A stretch of DNA of 14,070 nucleotides from an uncultured Synergistaceae bacterium. Its GTDB lineage: Bacteria > Synergistota > Synergistia > Synergistales > Aminobacteriaceae. Under the pieces are notes generated by a model. It was not told the DNA's origin. It made no database searches and saw only the letters and a program-made list of their open reading frames with translations. Positions within the stretch are counted from its first letter, which is position 1. Each line of letters starts with the position of its first letter. The translations under genes were made by a program, and so were the position numbers. Shown here one piece after another: positions 1-6,639 of the stretch. Location of the stretch: assembly GCA_937870605.1 (NCBI GenBank), contig CALMZW010000435.1:1-14070 (forward strand), given 5' to 3'.

Positions 1-569
1 GCCGCCTGCAGACGGGCAAGCGCCGAAATCGCCGCGCGCATCCCGGCCGAATCGCTTTCCTCGTCGGGCACGGCAAGCATGAGGAGATTCGCTCCGAGGG
101 TTTCGGGGGATGCCGCAGCCGCTTCGAGAAACGCCATTTCCAGCGCGATGCCGAATTTCATATCCGCTACGCCCCGTCCGAAGAGATACTCGCCGGAATC
201 AAGGTCGCGGCGGGCATCGTCCGGGATTTCGCGTTCCCCGATGCGCTCCGTGCAGCGATCGGGATCGAAGGCGACATCTTCGAGGAAACCGTACCCTTCC
301 GCGCCGACAACGTCGAAGTGCCCCGTGAGGATGATCGTCCGGTCGGTCTCCGGCCGCGCGCGGACGCGCGCGAGCACGAACGTGCGGCCGAGTTCGTCTC
401 CCGGGATCGGAACGAGGGAGACATCCTCCGCCGGCAGCGAGCGGGAAAGCGTATCGGCGATGAACCGCGCCGCCCGATTCTCTCCGTCAGGGGAGGCGGA
501 GAGGCTTCGGATCTTCACCAGATCCGTCAGAATCGACCGGATCCGTTCGGGACGGGGTATCGGAATCAT
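1..569 (-). CDS. M20-family (RocB-like) metallohydrolase, N-terminal part
   Basis: Seen: an open leftward frame starts at ATG 569 and runs off the window edge, giving 189 residues with no stop. Metal-binding M20 motifs appear in order: GHFDVV with His84 and Asp86, GRGVADMK with bridging Asp136, and VPDEES with Glu170 (catalytic base) and Glu171 (ligand). Known: M20 enzymes are dizinc exopeptidases, deacylases or amidohydrolases. The spacing and the acidic-aromatic stretch after GHFDVV (AEGYGFLEDVAF) resemble the RocB arginine-utilization branch, which is cytoplasmic and about 540 residues long, so only about a third is visible. The start is supported by AGAAGGG about 7 bases upstream. It overlaps the end of the upstream channel gene by 83 bases in another frame, which suggests translational coupling. 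The substrate cannot be told; RocB-like is an inference, M20 is firm. Confidence 0.9.
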   Translation of the reverse strand, partial: MIPIPRPERIRSILTDLVKIRSLSASPDGENRAARFIADTLSRSLPAEDVSLVPIPGDELGRTFVLARVRARPETDRTIILTGHFDVVGAEGYGFLEDVAFDPDRCTERIGEREIPDDARRDLDSGEYLFGRGVADMKFGIALEMAFLEAAAASPETLGANLLMLAVPDEESDSAGMRAAISALARLQA

Positions 570-2859
570 GCGGGTTCCCTTCTTTCACGGGGGTTTCGAC
601 GATCCGCAGATCGACCGGTTTCACGCCGGAGAGATGGACGTCCAGCTGCGGGTACGCGATGGAAATTCCGGCGCGCTCGAAAAGCGCAACCAGGCGGAAG
701 CGGATGTCGCTCGGGACTTTCAATGTCGAGGCGTTCGCCATGTCGATCCAGAAGAAGAGCGTGAATTCGAGCGCGCTCGGGCCGAAGTTCTGGAAGACCA
801 CGAACGGATCGGGGTACTTGAGCACCCGGCTGTGCTCCGACGCGGCGAGCACGAGCAGGCGTTCGACCTCGCGGGCGTCCGATCCGTACGCGACGCCGAC
901 GGTGATCTTCAGTCGGATCTTCTGGTCGGTGAGGGTCCAGTTCGTTATCTTGTGGTCGAGAAAGTAGCTGTTCGGAACCACGACATCGACGTTGTCGAAT
1001 GTCTTGATGCTCGTCGAACGCGCCCCGATCTCCTCGACCGTCGCGGTGACGCCGTCGACTTCGATGACGTCGTTGATCCGGAAGGGTTTGGAGAACATCA
1101 GGATAAAGCCGCTGATCAGATTGCTGAAGAGATTCTGCGCGCCGACGCCGATGCCGAGGGCCAGGGCGCCGCCGATGAACGCGAAGGCCGTTATCGGAAC
1201 GTTGATGATGTCCAGCGCCACCATCAGGAAGACGAAGACCAGGAAGACGAAGAAAACACTCTGGATCATCATCGACTTCGTCGGATCGAGGTCGAAGCGG
1301 TTCAGCACGAAACGCCGGAATCCGGAGGAGATGCTCCGGCTCGCCGTGAATCCGAAAACGAAGAGGATGATCGAGACGATGAGCTTGAGCACCGTGATGT
1401 CGTATCCGTCGTCGCTCCAGAGCCGGGCGTTCAGAAATCCCAGGATCTTTTCCTTCCCCATGGTCGTGACGCGTTCCGCGAGGCGTAGCGCGTTGAGCGT
1501 GTCGTCGATCTCGGAAAGGAGTCGCGTATTGAGGGTAAAGACCGTCGTCATGCGTGACGCGAAGTTCACGAGATCTTCGGCCGTCTGCGTGAGGGCGTCC
1601 CGGCGCGACCGGTAGTGCGCGGGAAGATCCCTGTCCTCCGGAACGCCGTCCATTTCCTTTCTCGCAGCGACGAGGGCGGCGTTGGTGCGCGACTGCTCGT
1701 TCTGAACGGATACGAGCATCGTCTCGAACCCCTTGAGCCGGGACTGCGCGTCCCCGCGGATCTTCCAGACCTCTCCGTTCTTCAGGTCGTCGTTCAGGAT
1801 CGCATAGCGGCTTCGCCAGATTTTCTGCGCTTCGGCGAGAAAGAGCACCTCCTGCTCGGACCGGTCCACTTTCCCCTGCCAATAGGAGAACCACGCGTCC
1901 TTTTCCGCGGCGACCGACTGCGCCGTCTTCTTTTTCCTGTCGTCCCTCGCGCTTTCCAGATCGCTCTGCGCCCTGAAGAGCTGTCGCTCCGCCCTGATTC
2001 GCTCCTCCTGCATTTTCGGCAGCGACGCCCGGACTTCGTCGATTCTCGACTGAAGCAGCGAAACCTGTTTGTCGAGATCCTCCTGGCTGAAGGCCAGCTC
2101 CTTTTTGATCTTTTCGAGAATGACATTCTGTCTGTTGAGCGAGAGGTCGATGATTTCCGTGCGGAGTTTCGCGATGCTTCTGATCGTGATCTTCAGCGCT
2201 GCGTCTACCCGGAGGTTTTCGACTCCTTCCCTCGCGAGCGCGTATTCCCAGGCTTCGGAAGGAGACGCGGCAGCGGACGAATTCGCGCCCTGCAACGAAT
2301 GATCGCCCTTCCGGATCTGTTCGCGAAGGGATTCGAGAGACGCGTCGATATAGGACGACGCCGCGGTGACGGATGCTTTCTGGAGCCTCAGATCGTCAAT
2401 CCTGTCATGGACGCCGTCCGCCGCGGAAAGCGCGTATGGCGGTTTGCCGTCCACCATCGCCTGTGTTTCGTTCTCCGCCTTGATCTGTTCCAGTTCCTTC
2501 TTCGTCTTTTCGAGAAGCCCCAGTTGCGACGCAAGGCGCCCGTAGAGACTGTGCAACGTCCCGAGCGAGAACAGGCGCCTCGAATACAGGTCGTCGGACA
2601 CCGTTTCCTTCTCGGGGGTCGATGCGTTCAAAGCGTCCAGAAGCTTCTGAAGCTCTTCCGAACGCGCCCGGATCACTTCGGGGGGGAAAGCCTGCACCGG
2701 GTCTCCTGCCTGCGCCTGCGCAGCGGGTTTGGCAGATGTGGGCGCAGGCGACGCGTCGGGGGAAACGGCTGCGCAGGAACGCTCCGCCCCGAAAGCGACA
2801 AGGGAGAAAAGGAAGACAAGCAGAATCAGGCGCTCAAGCACTGCCCGCCGGAACATCAT
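487..2859 (-). CDS. MscS-family mechanosensitive ion channel with long coiled-coil periplasmic domain
   Basis: Seen: 790 residues. A signal peptide (about residues 1-31, hydrophobic LILLVFLFSLVAFGA) is followed by an Ala/Pro linker. A long charged, helical and probably coiled-coil region spans about 60-470. Three membrane segments lie at about 488-506, 532-552 and 557-588. The third contains the Gly/Ala-rich pore helix and GVGAQNLFSNLISGF, followed by the MscS beta domain (KPFRINDVIEVDG, then VVVPNSYFLDHKITNW) and the C-terminal alpha/beta domain to about 745. Known: MscS pores open under membrane tension and release solutes in hypo-osmotic shock; large members such as MscK/MscM carry similar periplasmic helical domains. 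The start at 2859 has GGGAGGTGA about 6 bases upstream. The last ~27 residues are an acidic, Pro/Ser-rich tail that overlaps the start of the M20 gene. The gene probably shares a transcript with the flavoprotein gene 57 bases upstream. Confidence 0.93.
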   Translation of the reverse strand: MMFRRAVLERLILLVFLFSLVAFGAERSCAAVSPDASPAPTSAKPAAQAQAGDPVQAFPPEVIRARSEELQKLLDALNASTPEKETVSDDLYSRRLFSLGTLHSLYGRLASQLGLLEKTKKELEQIKAENETQAMVDGKPPYALSAADGVHDRIDDLRLQKASVTAASSYIDASLESLREQIRKGDHSLQGANSSAAASPSEAWEYALAREGVENLRVDAALKITIRSIAKLRTEIIDLSLNRQNVILEKIKKELAFSQEDLDKQVSLLQSRIDEVRASLPKMQEERIRAERQLFRAQSDLESARDDRKKKTAQSVAAEKDAWFSYWQGKVDRSEQEVLFLAEAQKIWRSRYAILNDDLKNGEVWKIRGDAQSRLKGFETMLVSVQNEQSRTNAALVAARKEMDGVPEDRDLPAHYRSRRDALTQTAEDLVNFASRMTTVFTLNTRLLSEIDDTLNALRLAERVTTMGKEKILGFLNARLWSDDGYDITVLKLIVSIILFVFGFTASRSISSGFRRFVLNRFDLDPTKSMMIQSVFFVFLVFVFLMVALDIINVPITAFAFIGGALALGIGVGAQNLFSNLISGFILMFSKPFRINDVIEVDGVTATVEEIGARSTSIKTFDNVDVVVPNSYFLDHKITNWTLTDQKIRLKITVGVAYGSDAREVERLLVLAASEHSRVLKYPDPFVVFQNFGPSALEFTLFFWIDMANASTLKVPSDIRFRLVALFERAGISIAYPQLDVHLSGVKPVDLRIVETPVKEGNPHDSDTPSRTDPVDSDGSGEDPKPLRLP

Positions 2860-2886
2860 GCGCCGTCACCTCCCGACAATATGAAT

Positions 2887-2909
2887 GGAGGCGGGATCTC
2901 CCCGCCTCC
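2887..2909 (-). terminator. GC hairpin between flavoprotein and channel genes (weak terminator or attenuator)
   Basis: A perfect 9-bp inverted repeat (2887-2895 with 2901-2909, GGAGGCGGG arm, 5-base loop) lies 7 bases after the stop of the flavoprotein gene. On the leftward strand it is followed by ATTCATATTGT, which is only moderately T-rich, and the ribosome-binding site of the channel gene comes soon after. It may be a partial terminator that sets relative expression within the operon or an mRNA-stabilising hairpin. A full stop of transcription is not clear. Confidence 0.45.
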
Positions 2910-2916
2910 GGATGCT

Positions 2917-4005
2917 CTATTCCGCCGCGGCTCCCCCTTCAGGGAAAAGTTCCGCGATGATGTCCGGAACTCTGTCCTGCTTCGTGACCCGGGTCACGTT
3001 GGACCCGCAGAAGAAAAGTCCGGTGTCCCAGCGTCCCTGGAAGGCGTCGACGAGCGCCTGCGCGATGCAGAAGGTCTCCCGTTCGTTCCGGTACCGGCAA
3101 TGGGTCAGGCAGTTCGCGATACAGGGTTTGCTCTCGACGTGTCCCTTCAGGTACTGGTCGATGAACGGATTCCGCAGGGCCCGCCCCGGAAGTCCCGCAG
3201 GGCTCTGGATGATGACGACGTCTTCTTCCTTTGCGTCGATGAACGCCTGTTTGAAGCGGTCCGAAGCGTCCCCTTCGACGGTGCAGGCGAAGCGGGTGCC
3301 CATCTGGACGCCTCGCGCGCCGAGCGAGAACGCGTGTTCCATATCCCCGCGGTCCCAGATCCCGCCCGCGGCGACGACGGGGATGTCGAATCCGCCGTCC
3401 GCAAGATACTGAACGAGTTCCGGCACGACTGTCTCCAGCGAAAATTCGGGGGCGTCAACCTGCTCTATCTTCGTGACCCCGAGATGCCCGCCCGCGTACA
3501 GGGGCGTCTCGACGACAAATCCGTCGGGAAGCCGTCCGTAGAGCTTTTCCCATCGGCGCAGGATGAGACTGGCGGCCTTCGTCGAACTGACGATCGGCAC
3601 GAGCGCCACGTCCGGGTATCCCTTCGAATACTCCGGAAGACGAAGCGGAAGGCCCGCCCCGGAGATGATGACGTCGACCCCTCCCTCGCAGGCGGCGCGG
3701 ATATGCTGTTCGTAATCCGTCAGGGCCACCATGCAGTTGATGGCGATGACGCCCTCCGGAGCGATCGAACGCGCGCTCTTCAGCGCGTCGACAATGGCGA
3801 CCTTGTTCGCCTCGAAGTAGTTCCGCCCGTTATACATCGGGTGGTTACAGGCAAGTCCGACGCTGGCGATGGTGCCGATACCGCCGCACAGGGCGACATG
3901 CCCCGCCAGGGATGGCCCGGAGATGGCGACGCCCATCCCGCCCTGAATCAGGGGAAACTTCGGCTGGTACTTGCCCAGTCGCAAAACAGGTCGTTCTCTA
4001 GTCAC
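2917..4005 (-). CDS. Nitronate monooxygenase / 2-nitropropane dioxygenase-family flavoprotein
   Basis: Seen: a TIM-barrel flavoprotein of 362 residues from GTG 4005. N-terminal PLIQGGMGVAIS is the typical FMN-barrel opening of the NPD/FabK family. Further motifs are ISGAGLP, ETPLYAGGHLG with the conserved catalytic-type His174, PVVAAGGIWD for phosphate binding, and GVQMGTRFACTVE. Known: family members oxidise nitronates with FMN or, as FabK, reduce enoyl-ACP. The C-terminal CIANCLTHC plus downstream cysteines matches a subgroup I recall from anaerobes, whose physiological substrate is unclear. Start choice: an ATG at 4041 would add 12 residues, but it lies only a few bases after the predicted transcription start and has no Shine-Dalgarno. 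GTG 4005 has GAGGAGAGG 6 bases upstream and gives the usual N-terminus. First gene of the leftward cluster with the channel and M20 genes. Confidence 0.88.
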   Translation of the reverse strand: MTRERPVLRLGKYQPKFPLIQGGMGVAISGPSLAGHVALCGGIGTIASVGLACNHPMYNGRNYFEANKVAIVDALKSARSIAPEGVIAINCMVALTDYEQHIRAACEGGVDVIISGAGLPLRLPEYSKGYPDVALVPIVSSTKAASLILRRWEKLYGRLPDGFVVETPLYAGGHLGVTKIEQVDAPEFSLETVVPELVQYLADGGFDIPVVAAGGIWDRGDMEHAFSLGARGVQMGTRFACTVEGDASDRFKQAFIDAKEEDVVIIQSPAGLPGRALRNPFIDQYLKGHVESKPCIANCLTHCRYRNERETFCIAQALVDAFQGRWDTGLFFCGSNVTRVTKQDRVPDIIAELFPEGGAAAE

Positions 4006-4055
4006 TGAATCCCTCTCCTCGACAGAAATTGTCTTTTTCATCGGAAAACCGGACT

Positions 4056-4085
4056 ATTTTAGACCATAACGGGACGGAGGTGCAA
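4056..4085 (-). promoter_or_regulatory. Promoter for the leftward flavoprotein cluster
   Basis: On the minus strand TTGCAC (4085-4080) is separated by 18 bases from TAAAAT (4061-4056), a good sigma-70-like match. Transcription would start near 4049-4045, so the first upstream ATG at 4041 would be almost leaderless. This supports GTG 4005, which has a strong ribosome-binding site, as the start of the gene. Confidence 0.65.
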
Positions 4086-4109
4086 GGAAAACTACCGATC
4101 TGCTACAAT
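4081..4109 (+). promoter_or_regulatory. Extended -10 promoter for the cysteine desulfidase gene
   Basis: TGCTACAAT at 4101-4109 is an extended -10 (TG, one base, TACAAT at 4104-4109). The -35 position (about 4081-4086, TGCAAG) is poor, as is common with extended -10 promoters, and coincides with the -35 of the opposite promoter. The start site would be near 4116, giving a leader of about 48 bases. Confidence 0.55.
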
Positions 4110-4125
4110 TATTCCTGAAACACAT

Positions 4126-4142
4126 GGGGAAAGGCGTTCCCC
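4126..4142 (+). other. Small leader hairpin upstream of the desulfidase gene
   Basis: GGGGAA (4126-4131) and TTCCCC (4137-4142) form a 6-bp stem with a 5-base loop in the predicted leader, ending 7 bases before the ribosome-binding site GGAGGG (4150-4155). It could be a 5' mRNA-stabilising stem. No T tract follows, so it is not a terminator. No riboswitch class is recognisable. Confidence 0.35.
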
Positions 4143-4163
4143 GAACCAGAGGAGGGAAAAACG

Positions 4164-5465
4164 GTGTTCACAATCAGGGAATTTCTTCGGTCCGAAGTCA
4201 AACCGGCGCTTGGGTGTACCGAGCCCGGCGCGGTCGCCCTGGCGGTCGCACGGGCAAAAGAGGAGATCGGCGGATCGGACATCCGGTCCATTCACGTTGT
4301 CGTCAGCGACAGCATCTATAAAAACGGCGTCGCGGTCGGCATACCGGGAACCGAAGGACTCAAGGGAAATGCGATAGCAGCGGCGCTCGGCGCTCTGGGA
4401 GGGGTTTCCTCCTACGGTCTCGAAGTGCTCCGGGACTGCACGCCGGACGATGCGCTCCGCGCAAAGAAGATGGCGTCCGAAGGCGCCGTCCTCGTAACGG
4501 CTCTCTCCGACAGGCACGGCGTCTACGTCGAGGCCGAAGTCGTCACGGAAAACGGAAATGCCGTCTGCATCATCGACGGATCTCACACCTCCATCAAAAA
4601 GGTCACGAAGAACGGAGCGACAACCTTCGAAGCGACGAGCCCGACAGACGTCTCGAAGCCGAAGGAGACGGCGATATCGGAACAGATCGCCGGCATGAAA
4701 TACACGTCCCTCGTGCGTCTGGTCGATGACATGGACCAGGCGGACGTGGATTACGTCATGAACGGCGTGGATATGAACCTCGCCATCGCCGAATACGGAT
4801 TTGACGATCATCACAGGTCCGGCCTCGAAATCGGCAAGACCATCCGAAACGCCGGCGGTCTCGAAATCGGCGACCTGGGACTCAAAATAAAAGCCTTTTC
4901 CGCGGCGGCCGCGGACGCGCGCATGTCCGGAGCCCCGATGCCCGTCATGAGCAGCGCGGGAAGCGGCAACCACGGCGTCACCGCGATCCTTCCCGTGGCG
5001 ATTCTCGGGAAGGACAAGGGAAAGACCCGTGAGGAGATTGCGAAAGCCGTCGCTTTCAGCCATCTGTCCACAAGCTTCATCAAAAGCCGCACCGGGCGCC
5101 TGAGCCCGATCTGCGGATGCACGGTCGCGGCAGGCGCCGGCGCAGCGGCCGGAATGACCTACCTTCTCACCGGGGACGTCCAGCGGGCCGTAAAGGCCAT
5201 GTCGATCATCCTCGGAAATCTCGTCGGAATGCTCTGCGACGGCGCAAAGGACACATGCGCGCTCAAGGTCGGCACGGGCGCGCTCGAAGCCTACCACGCG
5301 ACGCTGCTTGCGATGAACGACAGAAATCTCGACCCGCAGGGGGTCGTCGACGATACGATAGAAAAGACGGTCCAGAATGTTGCGGATATCAGCTTCAAGG
5401 CCATGAAGGACGTCGACGGAACCGTCATCGAACTGGTTTCGAGACGTATGGGCAAAGCCCTGTAA
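4164..5465 (+). CDS. cyuA: L-cysteine desulfidase, CyuA/UPF0597 (YhaM) family
   Basis: Seen: 433 residues. The N-terminal LGCTEPGAVALAVA motif (Cys18) is the family signature. Cys317/Cys319 (PICGCT), Cys358 and Cys365 (LCDGAKDTC) match the spacing of the cluster-binding cysteines known for the Methanocaldococcus enzyme. MSSAGSGNHG at about 262-271 is also conserved. Known: these cytoplasmic [4Fe-4S] enzymes split L-cysteine to pyruvate, ammonia and hydrogen sulfide and are related to iron-sulfur serine dehydratase alpha chains; in enterobacteria CyuA serves anaerobic cysteine catabolism. The start is GTG with GGAGGG 8 bases upstream. It stands alone on the plus strand, divergent from the flavoprotein cluster, and ends before a strong terminator. 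Substrate is inferred from family membership; some relatives are annotated as serine dehydratases. Confidence 0.9.
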   Translation: MFTIREFLRSEVKPALGCTEPGAVALAVARAKEEIGGSDIRSIHVVVSDSIYKNGVAVGIPGTEGLKGNAIAAALGALGGVSSYGLEVLRDCTPDDALRAKKMASEGAVLVTALSDRHGVYVEAEVVTENGNAVCIIDGSHTSIKKVTKNGATTFEATSPTDVSKPKETAISEQIAGMKYTSLVRLVDDMDQADVDYVMNGVDMNLAIAEYGFDDHHRSGLEIGKTIRNAGGLEIGDLGLKIKAFSAAAADARMSGAPMPVMSSAGSGNHGVTAILPVAILGKDKGKTREEIAKAVAFSHLSTSFIKSRTGRLSPICGCTVAAGAGAAAGMTYLLTGDVQRAVKAMSIILGNLVGMLCDGAKDTCALKVGTGALEAYHATLLAMNDRNLDPQGVVDDTIEKTVQNVADISFKAMKDVDGTVIELVSRRMGKAL

Positions 5466-5479
5466 GCGGCGTGCGAACG

Positions 5480-5532
5480 AAAAAAGAGAGCGAAGCGTCC
5501 CCGAAAAGGGGATCCTTCGCTCTCTTTTTTTC
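5480..5532. terminator. Strong bidirectional intrinsic terminator
   Basis: A long hairpin has outer stem 5480-5495 with 5515-5530, inner stem GUCCCC/GGGGAU and a GAAAA loop. A T tract (5525-5531) lies on the plus side and an A tract (5479-5485) serves as the T tract for the minus strand. It sits between the convergent cysteine desulfidase gene (stop at 5465) and the HD-domain gene (stop at 5538) and should terminate both. Confidence 0.93.
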
Positions 5533-5537
5533 TTCGG

Positions 5538-6323
5538 TTATTCGGGGAGCGATGTCCTTCGCCGGCGAATCCGTTCCTCGAGATCCTTCAAAAGGGACCG
5601 GGTCTCCCCGTCCCGGGGCAGGCGTCCCTCGATCCACTCCACGTACCCCCGCTCCCGAAGCATATCGAAGGACGGGGAGTAGTTCAGGTCAAGCGCCCAG
5701 GTCAGCTGAACCAGAAGAAAATCCACGAGCGAACGGACCGAAGCATAGCTCGCGGCGCCGTTCGCGCGCACTTCGTCGCACAGAGCGGGCGAGAGGGGGC
5801 CGTCGGCCCGGATGCGCGGAAGGAGATCCGCGATCCTCCCCTCCCGGACGTAGCCCTGCACGAGCTGGTACACATCCAGCTTGTCCCCGTCGCGAACGAT
5901 CCGGGCGAAGGGCTGACTTCCCGGCGCGAGGTCGGACGGGAGCGTTTTTTTGTTGTGATGCCGGACCGCATCGAGAATGATTCCCCGTACCGGAGCATCG
6001 ACATCCCCCCACGGGAACGCGCCCGCGAGCGTTTCCGCCCCCGCGTCGCCGTGATCGATCGAGTCACCGTCGTAATAGGTTCCGTAATCGCGAAACTGGC
6101 CGAACCGCCCGACGTCGTGCAGAAGCCCGACGGCGTCCGCAAGGCGAATCCTCGCATCCTCCCAGTGGAGGGAACGCGCGATGCTGGCGACGTTCGTCTC
6201 CACGCGAAGGCTGTGCTCCTTCTTCACACGCATGAGCGGAACCAGCTTTCCGGATTCGTCCGCGAAGCCGCCGACGTACGACTCGAACCAGCGGCGCGTT
6301 GTAATGAGCTGGGCAATTTTCAT
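5538..6323 (-). CDS. HD-domain metal-dependent phosphohydrolase
   Basis: Seen: 261 residues. HD-superfamily ligands occur in order: His37 (EHSLRV), His69-Asp70 (GLLHDVGRFGQF), His91 (SIDHG), His122-His123 (RHHNKK) and Asp147 (RDGDKLD). Known: HD proteins are cytoplasmic metal-dependent phosphohydrolases acting on nucleotides or phosphomonoesters. The extra histidines between the HD pair and the last Asp would allow a two-metal site. No receiver, GAF or membrane part is present, so this is a free-standing enzyme. The start at 6323 has GAGGTG 7-8 bases upstream and a TATAAT promoter just above. It is monocistronic as far as can be seen. Substrate unknown; no basis for a gene name. Confidence 0.87.
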   Translation of the reverse strand: MKIAQLITTRRWFESYVGGFADESGKLVPLMRVKKEHSLRVETNVASIARSLHWEDARIRLADAVGLLHDVGRFGQFRDYGTYYDGDSIDHGDAGAETLAGAFPWGDVDAPVRGIILDAVRHHNKKTLPSDLAPGSQPFARIVRDGDKLDVYQLVQGYVREGRIADLLPRIRADGPLSPALCDEVRANGAASYASVRSLVDFLLVQLTWALDLNYSPSFDMLRERGYVEWIEGRLPRDGETRSLLKDLEERIRRRRTSLPE

Positions 6324-6363
6324 TCCGGGACACCTCGTTCGGAGCTATCGTTCACAATGGGGT

Positions 6364-6392
6364 ATTATACCGCACTGCGCCCGACATGTTCC
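6364..6392 (-). promoter_or_regulatory. Promoter for the HD-domain gene
   Basis: A perfect TATAAT -10 occurs on the minus strand (6369-6364). The region 17 bases upstream (6392-6387, GGAACA) matches a -35 only in its last three bases. The start site would be about 35 bases upstream of the ATG, leaving room for the GAGGTG site. Confidence 0.55.
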
Positions 6393-6541
6393 GGTGCGAA
6401 ACCGGGCGAATGCGCCACATTCCAGGCGATGTATCGGTATTCCATGGCTTTTGCGTATGCGCGTTCGTGCGACTTTCGCTATCTTTTGAACATCGGTGCA
6501 TACGGTTCGGCGCCGTCCGTTCCGTTACGATGCGCGAAAAG

Positions 6542-6553
6542 CGCGCATGCGCG
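6542..6553. promoter_or_regulatory. 12-bp perfect palindrome, candidate operator
   Basis: CGCGCATGCGCG is a perfect 12-bp palindrome lying about 20 bases upstream of the possible TATACT -10 of the rightward propeller gene. It is flanked by GCGC plus an A-rich stretch on the left (about 6532-6540) and a T-containing stretch plus GCGC on the right (6554-6562), so the symmetry extends imperfectly to about 30 bases. It could be a transcription-factor site or a hairpin. No known regulator consensus is recognised. Confidence 0.35.
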
Positions 6554-6639
6554 TCTTTGCGCCGTTTACGCAGTATACTATGCAGGATGCGATCTGTAGT
6601 ACTAGTCGGGTAAAACACACTCAAAAGGAGATGAGATCA

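Larger units (their letters stand above)
6324..6639. other. Intergenic region between divergent HD-domain and propeller genes
   Basis: About 315 bases without a convincing gene. It holds the HD-gene promoter (6364-6392), a GC palindrome (6542-6553) and a possible -10 for the rightward gene (TATACT 6574-6579) with no good -35. An open frame entering the propeller gene from 6496 has ATG codons but no ribosome-binding site and lower-quality, Arg-rich translation. I read it as leader, not protein. No RNA family is recognisable. Confidence 0.5.

Noticed and set aside
79..1488. Long rightward open frame (469 codons) opposite the channel and M20 genes
   Set aside because: It is antisense to two clear genes, is rich in Arg, Asp and Glu with no domain pattern, and has no credible ribosome-binding site; a high-G+C shadow frame.
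1615..4008. Rightward open frame of 797 codons covering the channel and flavoprotein genes
   Set aside because: It spans two real leftward genes and their intergenic hairpin, with low-complexity Arg/Asp-rich translation. The opposite strand shows full family motifs.
4006..4041. ATG 4041 as the start of the flavoprotein
   Set aside because: No ribosome-binding site and almost at the predicted transcription start; GTG 4005 has a strong site and the family N-terminus.
6496..6639. N-terminal extension of the propeller protein from upstream ATG codons
   Set aside because: The extension is Arg-rich, crosses the palindrome and likely promoter, lacks a ribosome-binding site, and would bury the signal peptide.
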